Of a DNA stretch of 64,000 bases, positions 52,063-61,482 are shown one piece after another; position 1 is the stretch's first letter; every line of letters starts with the position of its first letter. Under the pieces are notes generated by a model. It was not told where the DNA came from and did no database searches. It saw only the letters and a program-made list of their open reading frames with translations. Position numbers and translations under genes: made by a program. The DNA comes from Paenibacillus montanisoli. Lineage in GTDB: Bacteria; Bacillota; Bacilli; Paenibacillales; Paenibacillaceae. Location: contig NZ_QLUW01000002.1 in the NCBI RefSeq assembly GCF_003268025.1, forward strand, positions 372,001 to 436,000, given 5' to 3'.

Positions 52063-53070
52063 TCATGCCCGCCAATCCAAAATAACGCCGCAGGCTCGAT
52101 CTTTATTATGAAGCAGCAGCTCATAAGCCTGCTTCGCTTCCGTGCTTGGCAGCCGGTGCGTAATGAACGGCTCAACGCTTAGCGCGCCGGTTTCGATCAT
52201 ATGCAGCGCTTCTTTATAGAGCATGCCCGATGTCGGAAGGCCTTCGATGCCTTTCAGCGAAGCATGCGCGCCGGTTAGACTGATGCCTTTGCGGTGAATC
52301 AGGTCATAGACGTTCAAGGTGACGAGCCCTCTCGTCGAGCCGAGCAAAATCGCTTGCCCAAGCTGCCTGCATAGCTCCAGCGCGGTAATGACCAATTCAG
52401 GTACGCCGGACGCCTCCACGACGATATCAGGGTCTTTGCCCCCAGTAATCTCATGAACGGCGCCTTTCAGCTCCGCTCCCTCGCCACCGGACAACACAAC
52501 TTGCGCCAAGCCGGTTCGCTTCGCCAGCTCGAGCCGTTCAGGCACGACGTCGATCCCGATCGGAATCGCGCCTTTCTGCTCAAACAGCTGTGCGGCTACA
52601 TTACCAACGAGCCCCATGCCGAGGACGGCGACATAATCCCCTTTCCGCACCTTCGACAGCAGCACGGAGGTCATCGAAATCTCGGCGATCCGGCCGAACA
52701 GAGCGAGCTCCGGCGCCAGCCCGTCCGACAGCGGCAAAATTGCATCCTCCGAGGCTTGAAACACTTCATGGCTCGCATGATGCCCTCCCGTAAAGACGCG
52801 GTCGCCTGGACGGAAGCCGCTGCCCGCCCCCGCAGCCACCACCTCGCCGACCGCGGCATAGCCCGGATAAAACGGAAATTTAGCGAACCGGTTGTTCGGG
52901 TTTGGCAAATCGACATGCGTACCCGTGTACAAAGCCAGTTCCGTCCCAGGACTGATCAAGCTATAGTGCGTTTCCACCAGCACGTCACGCTCGACTATTT
53001 CCGGATTCAGCTCGCAATCCTCATAGCGAACCGTATACGGGCCGGGAAACACCAGCTTCGTTACCCGCAT
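52063..53070 (-). CDS. Medium-chain dehydrogenase, zinc-free type
   Basis: 335 residues. GroES-like N-terminal domain with YSLISPGTELALYTG instead of the CGxCxTD zinc motif, and a Rossmann domain with AVLGMGLVGNVAAQL. The catalytic Cys and the four structural zinc Cys are absent, like BchC-type and other zinc-independent members. It probably oxidises or reduces a sugar or polyol. The start overlaps the end of the ROK kinase gene by 10 nt. Last gene of the GH20 operon. Confidence 0.87.
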   Translation of the reverse strand: MRVTKLVFPGPYTVRYEDCELNPEIVERDVLVETHYSLISPGTELALYTGTHVDLPNPNNRFAKFPFYPGYAAVGEVVAAGAGSGFRPGDRVFTGGHHASHEVFQASEDAILPLSDGLAPELALFGRIAEISMTSVLLSKVRKGDYVAVLGMGLVGNVAAQLFEQKGAIPIGIDVVPERLELAKRTGLAQVVLSGGEGAELKGAVHEITGGKDPDIVVEASGVPELVITALELCRQLGQAILLGSTRGLVTLNVYDLIHRKGISLTGAHASLKGIEGLPTSGMLYKEALHMIETGALSVEPFITHRLPSTEAKQAYELLLHNKDRACGVILDWRA

Positions 53071-54065
53071 TGCTCTTCCCCCTCATTTGCGTATTGGGAC
53101 GCGTATGCAACCGCGCCAATGAGGCCTGCCGAGTCGCCCAATGCCGCTTTCAACACAGCCGGTTTCTTGCTGTGGATATACCTGCCATGAATCTTCTCCC
53201 GTATGGGACCAAGCAGCAGCTCGCCGGCTTCGGCAACGCCGCCGCCAATGATGACCGCATCCGGATTGAGCAGGCATACCGCTGTCAACAGCTTCGAAGC
53301 AAGCACTTCCCCGGCATAGCGGAAAATCTCCCTCGACGCGGCATCGCCATCGTTCGCCGCCCGATAGACGTCGTATGCGGTCGGTTTGCGCCCCAGCAAG
53401 CTCAGCGAAGTGCCGCTTCCATGGGAAGCGATCGCCTCTTGCGCCATTCGGGAGATGCCGGTTGCCGACACGATGCTCTCCACGCAACCGCGCTCGCCGC
53501 ACGCGCATAGCGCGGTCTCTCCAGCCACCTGATCATGGCCAATCTCCCCCGCAAAATGATCACCGCCCCTCACAATCCGCCCATCAACAATAATGGCGGC
53601 CGCAATGCCGGTGCCGACGGTCAAACAAAGCACGTTCCGGTAGCCCTGTCCGGCTCCCGCCAGCACTTCGCCGAGGGCATAGATGCGCACATCATTGTCG
53701 ATGCGCACGGGAATCCCGAGACGGCTGCCCATCTGCTCCGCGAACGGAACGCCGATCCACCCCATATTCGAAGCCGCCTCCGCCCTTCCGCGAACCGGAT
53801 CAACCTTGCCAGGCACGCCCATCCCGCAGAGCGCCAAGCCATCCGTGCAATCCGCATCCCGCGCGAGCTGGACGATTTCCTCCTTCAGCAAATCGAAGAA
53901 AGCCGCCGGATGATCGGTCGTTCCGGGCAGATGAGGCAAAAGCGTGGGAACCGATTTTTTGCCCAATAAATTCCTTGAATTGTCGAAGATGCCAATCACC
54001 GTGTTGGTGCCGCCGATATCTACGCCTACATAAGCCTGCTTAAGCGGATTCGCCGTTTCATTCAA
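53061..54065 (-). CDS. ROK-family sugar kinase
   Basis: 334 residues. VGVDIGGTNTVIGIFD (ATP phosphate loop), GVPGKVDPVRGRAEAASNMG, IDNDVRIYALGE (catalytic Asp), TVGTGIAAAIIVDG, GEIGHDQVAG and the ROK zinc motif CACGERGCVES. Phosphorylates glucose, N-acetylmannosamine, or GlcNAc/GalNAc; the nagA and GH20 neighbours favour an N-acetylhexosamine. TTG start overlapping the nagA stop (TTGA), with CGGAGGGAG about 7 nt upstream. Confidence 0.9.
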   Translation of the reverse strand: MNETANPLKQAYVGVDIGGTNTVIGIFDNSRNLLGKKSVPTLLPHLPGTTDHPAAFFDLLKEEIVQLARDADCTDGLALCGMGVPGKVDPVRGRAEAASNMGWIGVPFAEQMGSRLGIPVRIDNDVRIYALGEVLAGAGQGYRNVLCLTVGTGIAAAIIVDGRIVRGGDHFAGEIGHDQVAGETALCACGERGCVESIVSATGISRMAQEAIASHGSGTSLSLLGRKPTAYDVYRAANDGDAASREIFRYAGEVLASKLLTAVCLLNPDAVIIGGGVAEAGELLLGPIREKIHGRYIHSKKPAVLKAALGDSAGLIGAVAYASQYANEGEEQCG

Positions 54066-55225
54066 TTGGACTCCCTCCGATACACCGTTTTACCGCGAAC
54101 GACCGTCTGCCTCACTTGCAGCTCCGGATCAAGCAGCACGAAATCCGCATCCTTGCCCTCCTCCAGCGTGCCCTTCGCATCCAACAGACCGGCCTGCCTC
54201 GCAGGAACCGACGTGAGCGACGGCAAAATCGCTTCCAGCGAGTATCCGGTGAACCGGATGGCGTTCCGCAGCGCCTGCGCCATCGTGAGCGAGCTGCCCG
54301 CAAGACTGGAGCCGTCCTTCAAATAGATTTGACCGTCGTGCATCGTCACATCGCCGTAATCGCCATCCGGAAGACCGGCACAGGTGACAGCGTCCGTGAT
54401 CATGCATACGTTCGACGGCCCTTTCGTATCGAAAAGCAGCTTGACGACCGCCGGATGAACGTGAATGCCGTCGCAGATCAGCTCGCAAGTCAGATCATCC
54501 AGCATCAGTCCGGCTCCCGCGAGTCCGGGCTCCCGGTGATGCAGCGGACTCATCCCGTTAAAATGATGCGTCGTGTGTCGCAGGCCCCAGCCCACCGCCT
54601 CTCGGATTTCCGCATAGGTTGCGTCGGAATGGCCGGCCGACACCGTGACGCCCGATTCGGTCAATTGGCGGACCGCATCCAGACCGCCTTCTACCTCGGG
54701 TGCCAGCGTCACCAACCGAATTTGCTGCCGGGCTGCTTCCAGGAGCTGCTCGATTTCTAGCCTGGAAGGAGTCCGGATATCGTCTTTACTCTGCGCTCCG
54801 CGCCTTTTCAAATCGATATACGGCCCTTCGAGATGAATGCCTGCGAGTTCTGCTCCGCCTAAGCGACAATTCTGGACGGCTGAAGCCGCCGCCTCAAGCG
54901 CATGAATGATCCGTTCGAGCGGAGCCGTCGTCGTCGTCGCCAAAAAAGCAGTCGTGCCATGCGCGGCGTGGTAAGTGCTGATGCCATCCAGATGCTCGAG
55001 CTCGCCTGCCATCACGCTGAAGCCGTTGCCGCCGTGGATATGCACGTCGATGAAGCCGGGAACCAGCAGCAAGCCGCTTACGTCTTGAACAGGCATTTCG
55101 GGGTCGACGGCCAGCCCGGCTTCGTCGATCGCCGAGATTTTGCCTTCATCGTCTACTATGAGACGGCCGCGTTCTACGATGCCATGCGGCGTATAGATCG
55201 CTGCGTTCGCAAAGCAAGCAGGCAC
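54062..55225 (-). CDS. nagA: N-acetylglucosamine-6-phosphate deacetylase
   Basis: 387 residues with the canonical NagA/AgaA motifs: GFIDVHIHGGNGF, GIHLEGPYIDLKRRGAQ, VSAGHSDATYAE, THHFNGMSPLHHREPG and ITDAVTCAGLPDG. More typical than the nagA at 29701-30882. Produces acetate and amino-sugar phosphate. GTG start at 55225 has AAGGAGATGAGG upstream. Placed between the creatininase-family and ROK kinase genes in one operon. Confidence 0.93.
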   Translation of the reverse strand: MPACFANAAIYTPHGIVERGRLIVDDEGKISAIDEAGLAVDPEMPVQDVSGLLLVPGFIDVHIHGGNGFSVMAGELEHLDGISTYHAAHGTTAFLATTTTAPLERIIHALEAAASAVQNCRLGGAELAGIHLEGPYIDLKRRGAQSKDDIRTPSRLEIEQLLEAARQQIRLVTLAPEVEGGLDAVRQLTESGVTVSAGHSDATYAEIREAVGWGLRHTTHHFNGMSPLHHREPGLAGAGLMLDDLTCELICDGIHVHPAVVKLLFDTKGPSNVCMITDAVTCAGLPDGDYGDVTMHDGQIYLKDGSSLAGSSLTMAQALRNAIRFTGYSLEAILPSLTSVPARQAGLLDAKGTLEEGKDADFVLLDPELQVRQTVVRGKTVYRRESN

Positions 55226-55247
55226 ATCCTCATCTCCTTCGTTTCCG

Positions 55248-56045
55248 TTATTCGGAACCTAACAGCCGGCCATACCGATCTTTCGCAAACCGAACTAATC
55301 CCGCGACTTGGCGCTTAAAACGAATTTCTCCTTCTTCCGCGGACGCATCCGAGTACGGCATTTCTCCGCCTACGCCCAGATGTTCACGAAGCTGCCCCTG
55401 ATTCGCGGCCATGTTGACCCGGTCGCCGTGCAGATACAGCATCATGCTCGTTTCGATGCCGGCGGCATGATCGCTTGCGCGGCGCGGATCGTCCGGCTCC
55501 ATGAGCAAATAGTCCATCGTGAAGCATACCGGCTCCGCCCCTTCATCCGTTTTGCAGATGAAGCACACTTCGTCGATGACGTTTTGCTGGATGGTCGGAT
55601 TATGGCCGGAGACGAGCACGACTAATCGGAAGCCGCGGCTCAAGTAGTTGCGGCATGCATTCACGAGCAGCGACTGGAACAGCTTCGTATCGATGGGGTA
55701 GAAGGAGCCCGGCAGCGCGTAACCGGCGGTCGCGTCCATCCCGTAGCCTACGCCGAAGCCCGCATCCCAATAAGCATCCGCCGCAAAATGAATCGCCGGC
55801 ATGACGACCCCGCCCGTCTGCTTGGCCGCTTCGATGCACAGGCTCTCGGCTTTCAAAGAATCCACGCCTAGCGGATTGTGTCGTCCGTGCCATTCCAGCG
55901 TGCCTAGCGGCTGATAGGCGACCGGGAATCGTTCTTGAATGGCCAGCAGCTCGCCCGGCCGCAAGTAGAGCGCCCGCACCTCGGCGGGAATCGGCTCGAA
56001 TGGAATCTCGCTTTTCACTTTGTCCGCGTCATAATGTTTTTTCAT
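55248..56045 (-). CDS. Creatininase-family amidohydrolase-like protein
   Basis: 265 residues. PLGTLEWHGRHNPLGVDSLKAE (metal-binding Glu, His, Asp), VVLVSGHNPTIQQN, and DHAAGIETSMMLYL (metal Glu) are the family motifs. Known members open creatinine or related rings, and one in inositol catabolism (IolN) opens an oxidised inosose. Here, in a sugar operon, ring opening of an oxidised sugar lactam or ketone is a reasonable guess. ATG 56045 has GGAGGGG about 7 nt upstream. Confidence 0.88.
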   Translation of the reverse strand: MKKHYDADKVKSEIPFEPIPAEVRALYLRPGELLAIQERFPVAYQPLGTLEWHGRHNPLGVDSLKAESLCIEAAKQTGGVVMPAIHFAADAYWDAGFGVGYGMDATAGYALPGSFYPIDTKLFQSLLVNACRNYLSRGFRLVVLVSGHNPTIQQNVIDEVCFICKTDEGAEPVCFTMDYLLMEPDDPRRASDHAAGIETSMMLYLHGDRVNMAANQGQLREHLGVGGEMPYSDASAEEGEIRFKRQVAGLVRFAKDRYGRLLGSE

Positions 56046-56113
56046 CGGCCGCCCCTCCGTATGATCCATATGCTATATATGCATTTGCTTATGTTGAACA
56101 TAATTGCGGCCCA

Positions 56114-58138
56114 CTAATTCGATGCCAAATTCGCTTCGCCCATAATGCGAATCCGATCGTTCGGCTCCACCGCTTGAAGCGCCGTTCGGTCAGGAACCAG
56201 CTTCATCTCTTTGACCCAGATGCTGCCCCCCACCGGTTGATCGACCAGCAGCTTTACGGCTTTAACCGTCCGGTCCGGATGAGGATTCTCGATCAGCCAT
56301 CTGTAATAGGTTTCATCGCCTGCCCGCTCAGGCAAGGACGTATATGCCGCTTCCAGCAAAATCGCATCCACGTCGTACTGCGCCGCCGTATGGATCGTCC
56401 TTTTGGCCAGCTTCCTCGTCCAGAACCTGTCCTTATTCGAAATGTTAAAGCCGTACGTGATAGGGACGCTAGCCTTCGAGCCGTCCTCATACTCCAGGAT
56501 GTACTCGCCGATACGGTATTCCCGATTGTCCAGATAAATGCCGTCGACGAACTGGTGGTATTCCCGAAGATGATCTGTCGTATGGAGAACTTCCACGTAG
56601 GCAGTACCGGAATTTTGCGTCGATCCATGGCCCAGCGCCTCCCGATAGCGATACCGGTACAGCTCCTCGAAGGCGAGGCTCGCCGTCTCTTCATGCATCG
56701 TATCGTCATAGATGTCCCGCCAGAACAAATACGCCGAATAGGCCATGGAAAATAGCGCGCCGTTGCGTTGCAAATTCTCCTCTTTCAGGGCGCTCCAATT
56801 GGAAATGATGCCGCCGAGCGGCTTTTGCCGAAGACGCGTGCTCCAATCGACAAACGATGGCCCGTCAAAATTGCCGAATACGACCGGCATCCCCCGCTCG
56901 AAGAACGCCTGCTCGAAATGCCGCTCGATGCCCCAGTACCAGTGCATCATGAGGATGTCCTTCGGCACGAGGTCTATCGCTTTGTAAGTCGCAGGGATCG
57001 TTTCTCCAAAGTAGACGCCGGTATAGTAATCGACCATGCGCCGTTCGGAGCCGCCGTAGGTTTTGCCATCGGACGTAACGGCATTCAGCAGCTTCTCGCT
57101 CCACAGCATCGTTTGAACGCCTCGCGCCTGCAAGTAGGCATAGATGCGATTAATGTCTCCCGCATAAAGCTGCTCCGCAGGCTTGCCCTTGCATTTGTCG
57201 CACAGCCCGATGGAATAGAGCTCGTCATGTCCGATATGGACCGTGCGCGGCTTAAATACATCCAATACTTCGTCCAGCACGTCGAACAGCAGCTCATAGG
57301 AACGATCGTCCGACGGACAATACGAATCCGGGTAGGGGTCGTTGTGCCGCTCTTTGATTTCGGGATGGTTAATGAGCAAATAATCGCAGTGGCTAAGGCT
57401 CGGCACCTCGGGAATGACGTCGAGGAGCCGTTCCTTGCAATAGTCCACCAGCTCCCGTACTTGCTCCTGGGAGAGGTACCGGCCGCCGCCGTTCTCGGCA
57501 TGAATCGAATTTTTGTACCAATTGAACGTTTTCTCCTGAATGACGATGGTTTTGCCGCTGTATTCGTACATCTCTTCGCAGTAGCGCACCCAGCCTTCAT
57601 TGATTTCCGGATGCTTCTTATATTCCATCGCGCCGCCGACTTCAATGACGATCGTGTTGTATTTGAAATGCACCAGCATGTCGACGAACCGTTTGAAATA
57701 CGGGATATCTTCCTCCGTCGGGAGATACACCTTCAGACCTCTTACCGGACAAGTCGGATAGTTGTAGAGCAAGCCTGAAGGCAGGAAGCCTCTCCCGCGG
57801 TCCGCAAGCTTCGTCAGCGTAACCGCTCCGTACAGGAATCCTCTTTCCTGCCCGGCATACACCGTAATTACATCGCCGTCCGCATGAATGACATACCCTT
57901 CTTCAGCCTCGGCGTATTCGCAATTCAACTGCTCGCGAATTTGCTGGCGAACCTGCTCCGGTACGCCATACCGGAACGCGATCGCCTTGCAATTCGCCCC
58001 GTCATCAAGCGGCTGCTTAGCCGCAGCTCCAAGCAGTAAATCCTTGATGAATGAAATCCCGCAATCAATCGCCGTCTCATTCGTTATCCGGCTTCCTGTC
58101 TGCTTCCAAGCCGCATGCGACGTCAAAAAATCGTTCAT
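56114..58138 (-). CDS. GH20-like beta-N-acetylhexosaminidase, cytoplasmic
   Basis: 674 residues, no signal peptide. N-terminal GH20b-like domain (VYAGQERGFLYGAVTLTKL), then the barrel: VRGLKVYLPTEED, PEVPSLSHCDYLL, and HIGHDELYSIG, where the Asp-Glu pair is the catalytic dyad (family HxGxDE). CDKCKGK follows. Releases terminal beta-GlcNAc or GalNAc from oligosaccharides that have entered the cell. ATG 58138 overlaps the stop of the preceding Gfo/Idh gene (ATGA) and has GGGAGG about 7 nt upstream; the longer frame is spurious. Confidence 0.85.
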   Translation of the reverse strand: MNDFLTSHAAWKQTGSRITNETAIDCGISFIKDLLLGAAAKQPLDDGANCKAIAFRYGVPEQVRQQIREQLNCEYAEAEEGYVIHADGDVITVYAGQERGFLYGAVTLTKLADRGRGFLPSGLLYNYPTCPVRGLKVYLPTEEDIPYFKRFVDMLVHFKYNTIVIEVGGAMEYKKHPEINEGWVRYCEEMYEYSGKTIVIQEKTFNWYKNSIHAENGGGRYLSQEQVRELVDYCKERLLDVIPEVPSLSHCDYLLINHPEIKERHNDPYPDSYCPSDDRSYELLFDVLDEVLDVFKPRTVHIGHDELYSIGLCDKCKGKPAEQLYAGDINRIYAYLQARGVQTMLWSEKLLNAVTSDGKTYGGSERRMVDYYTGVYFGETIPATYKAIDLVPKDILMMHWYWGIERHFEQAFFERGMPVVFGNFDGPSFVDWSTRLRQKPLGGIISNWSALKEENLQRNGALFSMAYSAYLFWRDIYDDTMHEETASLAFEELYRYRYREALGHGSTQNSGTAYVEVLHTTDHLREYHQFVDGIYLDNREYRIGEYILEYEDGSKASVPITYGFNISNKDRFWTRKLAKRTIHTAAQYDVDAILLEAAYTSLPERAGDETYYRWLIENPHPDRTVKAVKLLVDQPVGGSIWVKEMKLVPDRTALQAVEPNDRIRIMGEANLASN

Positions 58139-59151
58139 CCCGTAACCTCCCGTTTCGAATTGATGATACGATTGCCGTGATAGGCTTCCGCCCGTCCGCG
58201 GACCGCTTCCATGATTTCCACCGATTGGATGGACGAACGAAGATCGTCTTGCAAATCCTGACCGGATTGGAGAGCGTCCAAAAAAGATTTGTTTTCCTCG
58301 TAGAAGCCGAAAGCGCTGACCCAATCTCCTTCCTCCGTGAACGTTTCCGTTCTTCCGTTCTCCGAGCAGATCAGCCCTGCGAAGCTGCCAGCGTTCTCCA
58401 TCAAGGGCATATGCAGCTCGTAAGTGAAGCCTTCACCCCGGACGGTCACCGACTCCCGGGCCAAACCGGCGTACGGATAACAATTCAGCCGCACCCGGAT
58501 GCCGCTAAAGGTAACGCCTTCGGCTGTCATGTTCATTAGCCCTGGCGAAATCGCGGACAGTTCGTCATAGTGGAAACGAAGGCTTTCGTAATCGGAGCCC
58601 GCAATCCACTTCGCCGCATCGATCGCATGAACAGCCGTAGTGGAGAAATCGGCATCCGTCCGCTTAATGCGGATCATATCGTAGGTAAGGCCGTAGATCC
58701 GTCTGCCTTGCTGCGTTTGTTCATCCAGCTTGCCGATCAGCTTGCTGACCATCGGGACATGTCTGCGGTTAAACGCGACCCGATGCCTGATCCTTCTCTG
58801 GACCGCCTGCTCGTGCAGCAGGATGACCTCCGCCGCGTTCGCTCCGGGAGGCTTCTCTAAGAAGACGGCCGCTCCCGTTTCCATCACTTGAAGCGCGACG
58901 GATGTCGTAAGCTGATCGGGAACAATGACCCAGACCGCATCCAGCCGTTCCTCCTTCAACATCTCTTCGAAGCCGGTATAGGCTCGTTCAAAGCCAAAAT
59001 CCGCCCGGTATGCTTCCGCCGCTTCCATGTTCAGATCGCAGCAAGCGGCCAAAAGGAGATCGGGATGATCTGCCTTATACCGCTTCAAGCTCGGGCCATG
59101 CGCAGCACGCGAATGCCAGCCGCAGCCTATAACGCCGATTCGCAGCATCAT
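58135..59151 (-). CDS. Gfo/Idh/MocA-family oxidoreductase
   Basis: 338 residues. RIGVIGCGWHSRAAHGPSL nucleotide loop, VFLEKPPGANAAE with the conserved Lys, and AVHAIDAAKWIAG. ATG 59151 was chosen because it overlaps the TGA of a small upstream frame (ATGA). First recognised enzyme of the six-gene GH20 operon. Confidence 0.88.
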   Translation of the reverse strand: MMLRIGVIGCGWHSRAAHGPSLKRYKADHPDLLLAACCDLNMEAAEAYRADFGFERAYTGFEEMLKEERLDAVWVIVPDQLTTSVALQVMETGAAVFLEKPPGANAAEVILLHEQAVQRRIRHRVAFNRRHVPMVSKLIGKLDEQTQQGRRIYGLTYDMIRIKRTDADFSTTAVHAIDAAKWIAGSDYESLRFHYDELSAISPGLMNMTAEGVTFSGIRVRLNCYPYAGLARESVTVRGEGFTYELHMPLMENAGSFAGLICSENGRTETFTEEGDWVSAFGFYEENKSFLDALQSGQDLQDDLRSSIQSVEIMEAVRGRAEAYHGNRIINSKREVTG

Positions 59152-59279
59152 ACACCGCACCGCCTATCGTGATCCACTATGCCCGGATTGCGGACAGGCT
59201 TCTTAGGTGGCGTCGTCAAGTAAATCGCATACCAGTCGTCTTGTTCGATTTGAAAGGGACCTTGATAGAGAAGTCCCAT
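59148..59279 (-). CDS. Small frame coupled to the Gfo/Idh gene
   Basis: 43 residues (MGLLYQGPFQIEQDDWYAIY then a basic Pro/Lys-rich tail). GAGGGAG lies 6-7 nt before the ATG and the TGA overlaps the next ATG, which supports translation. The same frame stays open for about 35 codons upstream, so it may instead be the tail of a decayed gene. Not recognised. Confidence 0.35.
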   Translation of the reverse strand: MGLLYQGPFQIEQDDWYAIYLTTPPKKPVRNPGIVDHDRRCGV

Positions 59280-59432
59280 ATTGATCTCCCTCGGCACCGT
59301 CGCCTCAACTCCTTGTGCGTGATGATCAAACTTACTTTCACCATAAGAGAAGCTCCGCGCAAAAGCTATGAGCGATATTTTTGCTTGTTCATCATTTTAT
59401 CGATTTCCGCAATTCCGGTAGCAAAAACAAAA

Positions 59433-59457
59433 AAGCGATAAGCCAAGCTCATCGCTT
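59433..59457 (-). terminator. Terminator after the 59468 Gfo/Idh gene
   Basis: AAGCGAT / ATCGCTT stem, 11-nt loop, then TTTTTTGTTTTTG on the minus strand. Confidence 0.75.
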
Positions 59458-59467
59458 TCTCCTTTAA

Positions 59468-60715
59468 TTAATTCGCCTTCAGCTGCTCGATGTATCGATC
59501 GAAGCTTACCGTCTGACCGGTCAGGCGCGATTGTTCCGCTGCGAATACGAGCAGATGGCTGTGCGCGGATTCCATGCCAGAGCTGACCCCCTCGCTTTGC
59601 GTCACCACTTGTCTGACGAAGCTCTGCATCAGCACAGAATCGGCGCCGCCATGCGAGCCCTCCTGCTGCTCAGGCCGGATGATTTCCGTTCTCCCGTTGA
59701 AGTGGCGGATCTCAATCTCGTTCGTCCCCGAATGGCCGAGCAGCTCTCCGGTCGTTCCCATGATTTTGAACGAACGGCTGGTGTCCCGCGTGAAGGCCGT
59801 CATGGTGAAGGCCACGGTCACGTCGTTATCGAAAAGCAGGTTTACGACCTGATGGTCGACGACATCGTTATCGCAGCGGTAGACGCACCGGCCATAAGGG
59901 CCGTGCTTCAGCGCATGCAGGCGCGCTTCCAGCGTCGGCTCCAGCGAGACGACGTTTTGCGGCCAATCATCCTTCTCGTTTAGATAAAGCTTGATCGCCG
60001 ATACGGGGCATTCATGCTCCACCTTGCAGCCGTCCGTGCAGCGGGCGGTCGATCCTTCAGGCGCATTCTCCTCGCGAAAGTAAGACAAGCTGCCGTAGGA
60101 GGATACGCTCTTGCAGTTCGCTCCAATGATCCATTTCAAATAGTCGAGATCATGGCAGCATTTCTGCAGCAGCATCGGGCTTGACAGGGCGCTGTTGCGC
60201 CAATTGCCCCGCACGAAGCTGTGCGCTTGATGCGCGAAGCCGACATTTTCCGTCCACTGGATCGTCATCAGACGGCCGACCGCTCCTTGATCGATCAAAC
60301 GCTTCACCGCGCTGAAATAGTCGGAGTACCTCATGCTATGGCAAATCGTCAGGATTCGGTTGCGCCGCTGCGCTTCTTCCGCCATGAGCAGCGCTTCCTT
60401 CGGGTCCGGCGACATCGGCTTCTCCAGCAAAATGTGATAACCTACCTCAAGCGCCTTCATCGTCGGCTTGAAATGGTCCCGGTCCATCGTGCAAATCAGC
60501 AGCGCGTCGCAAAGCTTGGGCTGGTTGAGCAGCTCCTCCCAGCTTTCGAACTGCATCTCCGGCGCGATGCCGTACATCGAAGCGAATTTACGGCGCCGTT
60601 CTTCGTTCGGCTCCGCAACGGCGACAAACTTGATTTCATGAGGCTTGCGTAACGCGTAGGAGCCCAGACCGAACATCCCCCGGCTGCCGGCTCCGATGAC
60701 TGCTACATGGATCAT
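59468..60715 (-). CDS. Gfo/Idh/MocA-family oxidoreductase with two cysteine clusters
   Basis: 415 residues. AVIGAGSRGMFGLGSYA, LLEKPMSPDPKEAL, and MLLQKCCHDLDYLKWIIG. An insertion carries RCTDGCKVEHECPVSA (C-x3-C-x5-C) and further on GRCVYRCDNDVVDHQ, resembling a small metal or zinc knuckle. ATG 60715 has GGAGG about 8 nt upstream. It follows the DeoR and aldolase genes and ends with its own terminator. Confidence 0.9.
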   Translation of the reverse strand: MIHVAVIGAGSRGMFGLGSYALRKPHEIKFVAVAEPNEERRRKFASMYGIAPEMQFESWEELLNQPKLCDALLICTMDRDHFKPTMKALEVGYHILLEKPMSPDPKEALLMAEEAQRRNRILTICHSMRYSDYFSAVKRLIDQGAVGRLMTIQWTENVGFAHQAHSFVRGNWRNSALSSPMLLQKCCHDLDYLKWIIGANCKSVSSYGSLSYFREENAPEGSTARCTDGCKVEHECPVSAIKLYLNEKDDWPQNVVSLEPTLEARLHALKHGPYGRCVYRCDNDVVDHQVVNLLFDNDVTVAFTMTAFTRDTSRSFKIMGTTGELLGHSGTNEIEIRHFNGRTEIIRPEQQEGSHGGADSVLMQSFVRQVVTQSEGVSSGMESAHSHLLVFAAEQSRLTGQTVSFDRYIEQLKAN

Positions 60716-60735
60716 TTCTTCATCCTCCCAAGAGA

Positions 60736-61464
60736 TTAGAATGATTCCTCGCTAAGATCCGTAATGACGCCGGTAACATGGTCGTAGGGAACAATGGTGA
60801 ACAGCGCCGTTTTCCGAAGCTTCGTTTGATCAAATACGGCATAGACCTGGCTTGAGCGTGCTATGAACAGCTGAGCAATGCGTGCTTCCAGCTCGGAATG
60901 CGTCGTGAACCCGTGCTCGCGCGAGGCGCCGTCAACGCCAAGGAACATTTTCGTAATATTCAGCTTCTCGATGACACTCTCCGCAAGCGGCCCGATCAAC
61001 TCATAGCTTTTATGCCGCATGACGCCTCCCGAGACAACGACTTGAACGCCCTCGGCATCAAAGAGTTCGGCCGCGATGTTGACTGCGTTCGTAACGACCG
61101 TAATGTTCTGATGCTGCTTAAGCGCTTTGGCAATCATGAACGTCGTCGTTCCCCCCGTGAGGCAAATGACATCGCCTTCTTCGACCAACGCCGCAGCCGC
61201 GGCGGCTATGCGCTCCTTGCCTTCCTTGCTGACAAACCGTTTATCGGCAAAAGCAAGCTCGGCATTTCTGCCGCTGCCCTCGTCATAGATGGCCCCGCCG
61301 ATCGTGCGGATGATTTTGTTCGATTTCTCGAGCGCTTCCAGATCGCGGCGGACCGTTGCGATGGAGCTTTCGGTCACCTCCATCAGCTCGCCGATCGTCG
61401 CTTTACCGGATTCCTTAATGCGCTCCAGCATTTTCGTTCTGCGCAATTCGCCTTTCGATTGCAT
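60736..61464 (-). CDS. DeoR-family transcriptional repressor
   Basis: 242 residues. Winged helix at 8-60 (TIGELMEVTESSIATVRRDLEALE) and a DeoR effector domain with the sugar-phosphate loop LTGGTTTFMIAKAL and VVSGGVMR. Similar in layout to AgaR/GatR regulators of galactosamine and galactitol use. ATG 61464 has GGAGG 8-9 nt upstream. Probably controls the divergent aldolase/AgaS region through the dyad at 62429-62465. Confidence 0.9.
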   Translation of the reverse strand: MQSKGELRRTKMLERIKESGKATIGELMEVTESSIATVRRDLEALEKSNKIIRTIGGAIYDEGSGRNAELAFADKRFVSKEGKERIAAAAAALVEEGDVICLTGGTTTFMIAKALKQHQNITVVTNAVNIAAELFDAEGVQVVVSGGVMRHKSYELIGPLAESVIEKLNITKMFLGVDGASREHGFTTHSELEARIAQLFIARSSQVYAVFDQTKLRKTALFTIVPYDHVTGVITDLSEESF

Positions 61465-61482
61465 CCAGCCTTTCCTCCAGCT

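Noticed and set aside
56768..57778. Plus-strand frame of 336 codons
   Set aside because: Antisense to the GH20 gene, whose catalytic motif HIGHDE is intact.
59169..59441. Plus-strand frame of 90 codons between operons
   Set aside because: No ribosome site, runs through the terminator on the other strand, and resembles no protein family.
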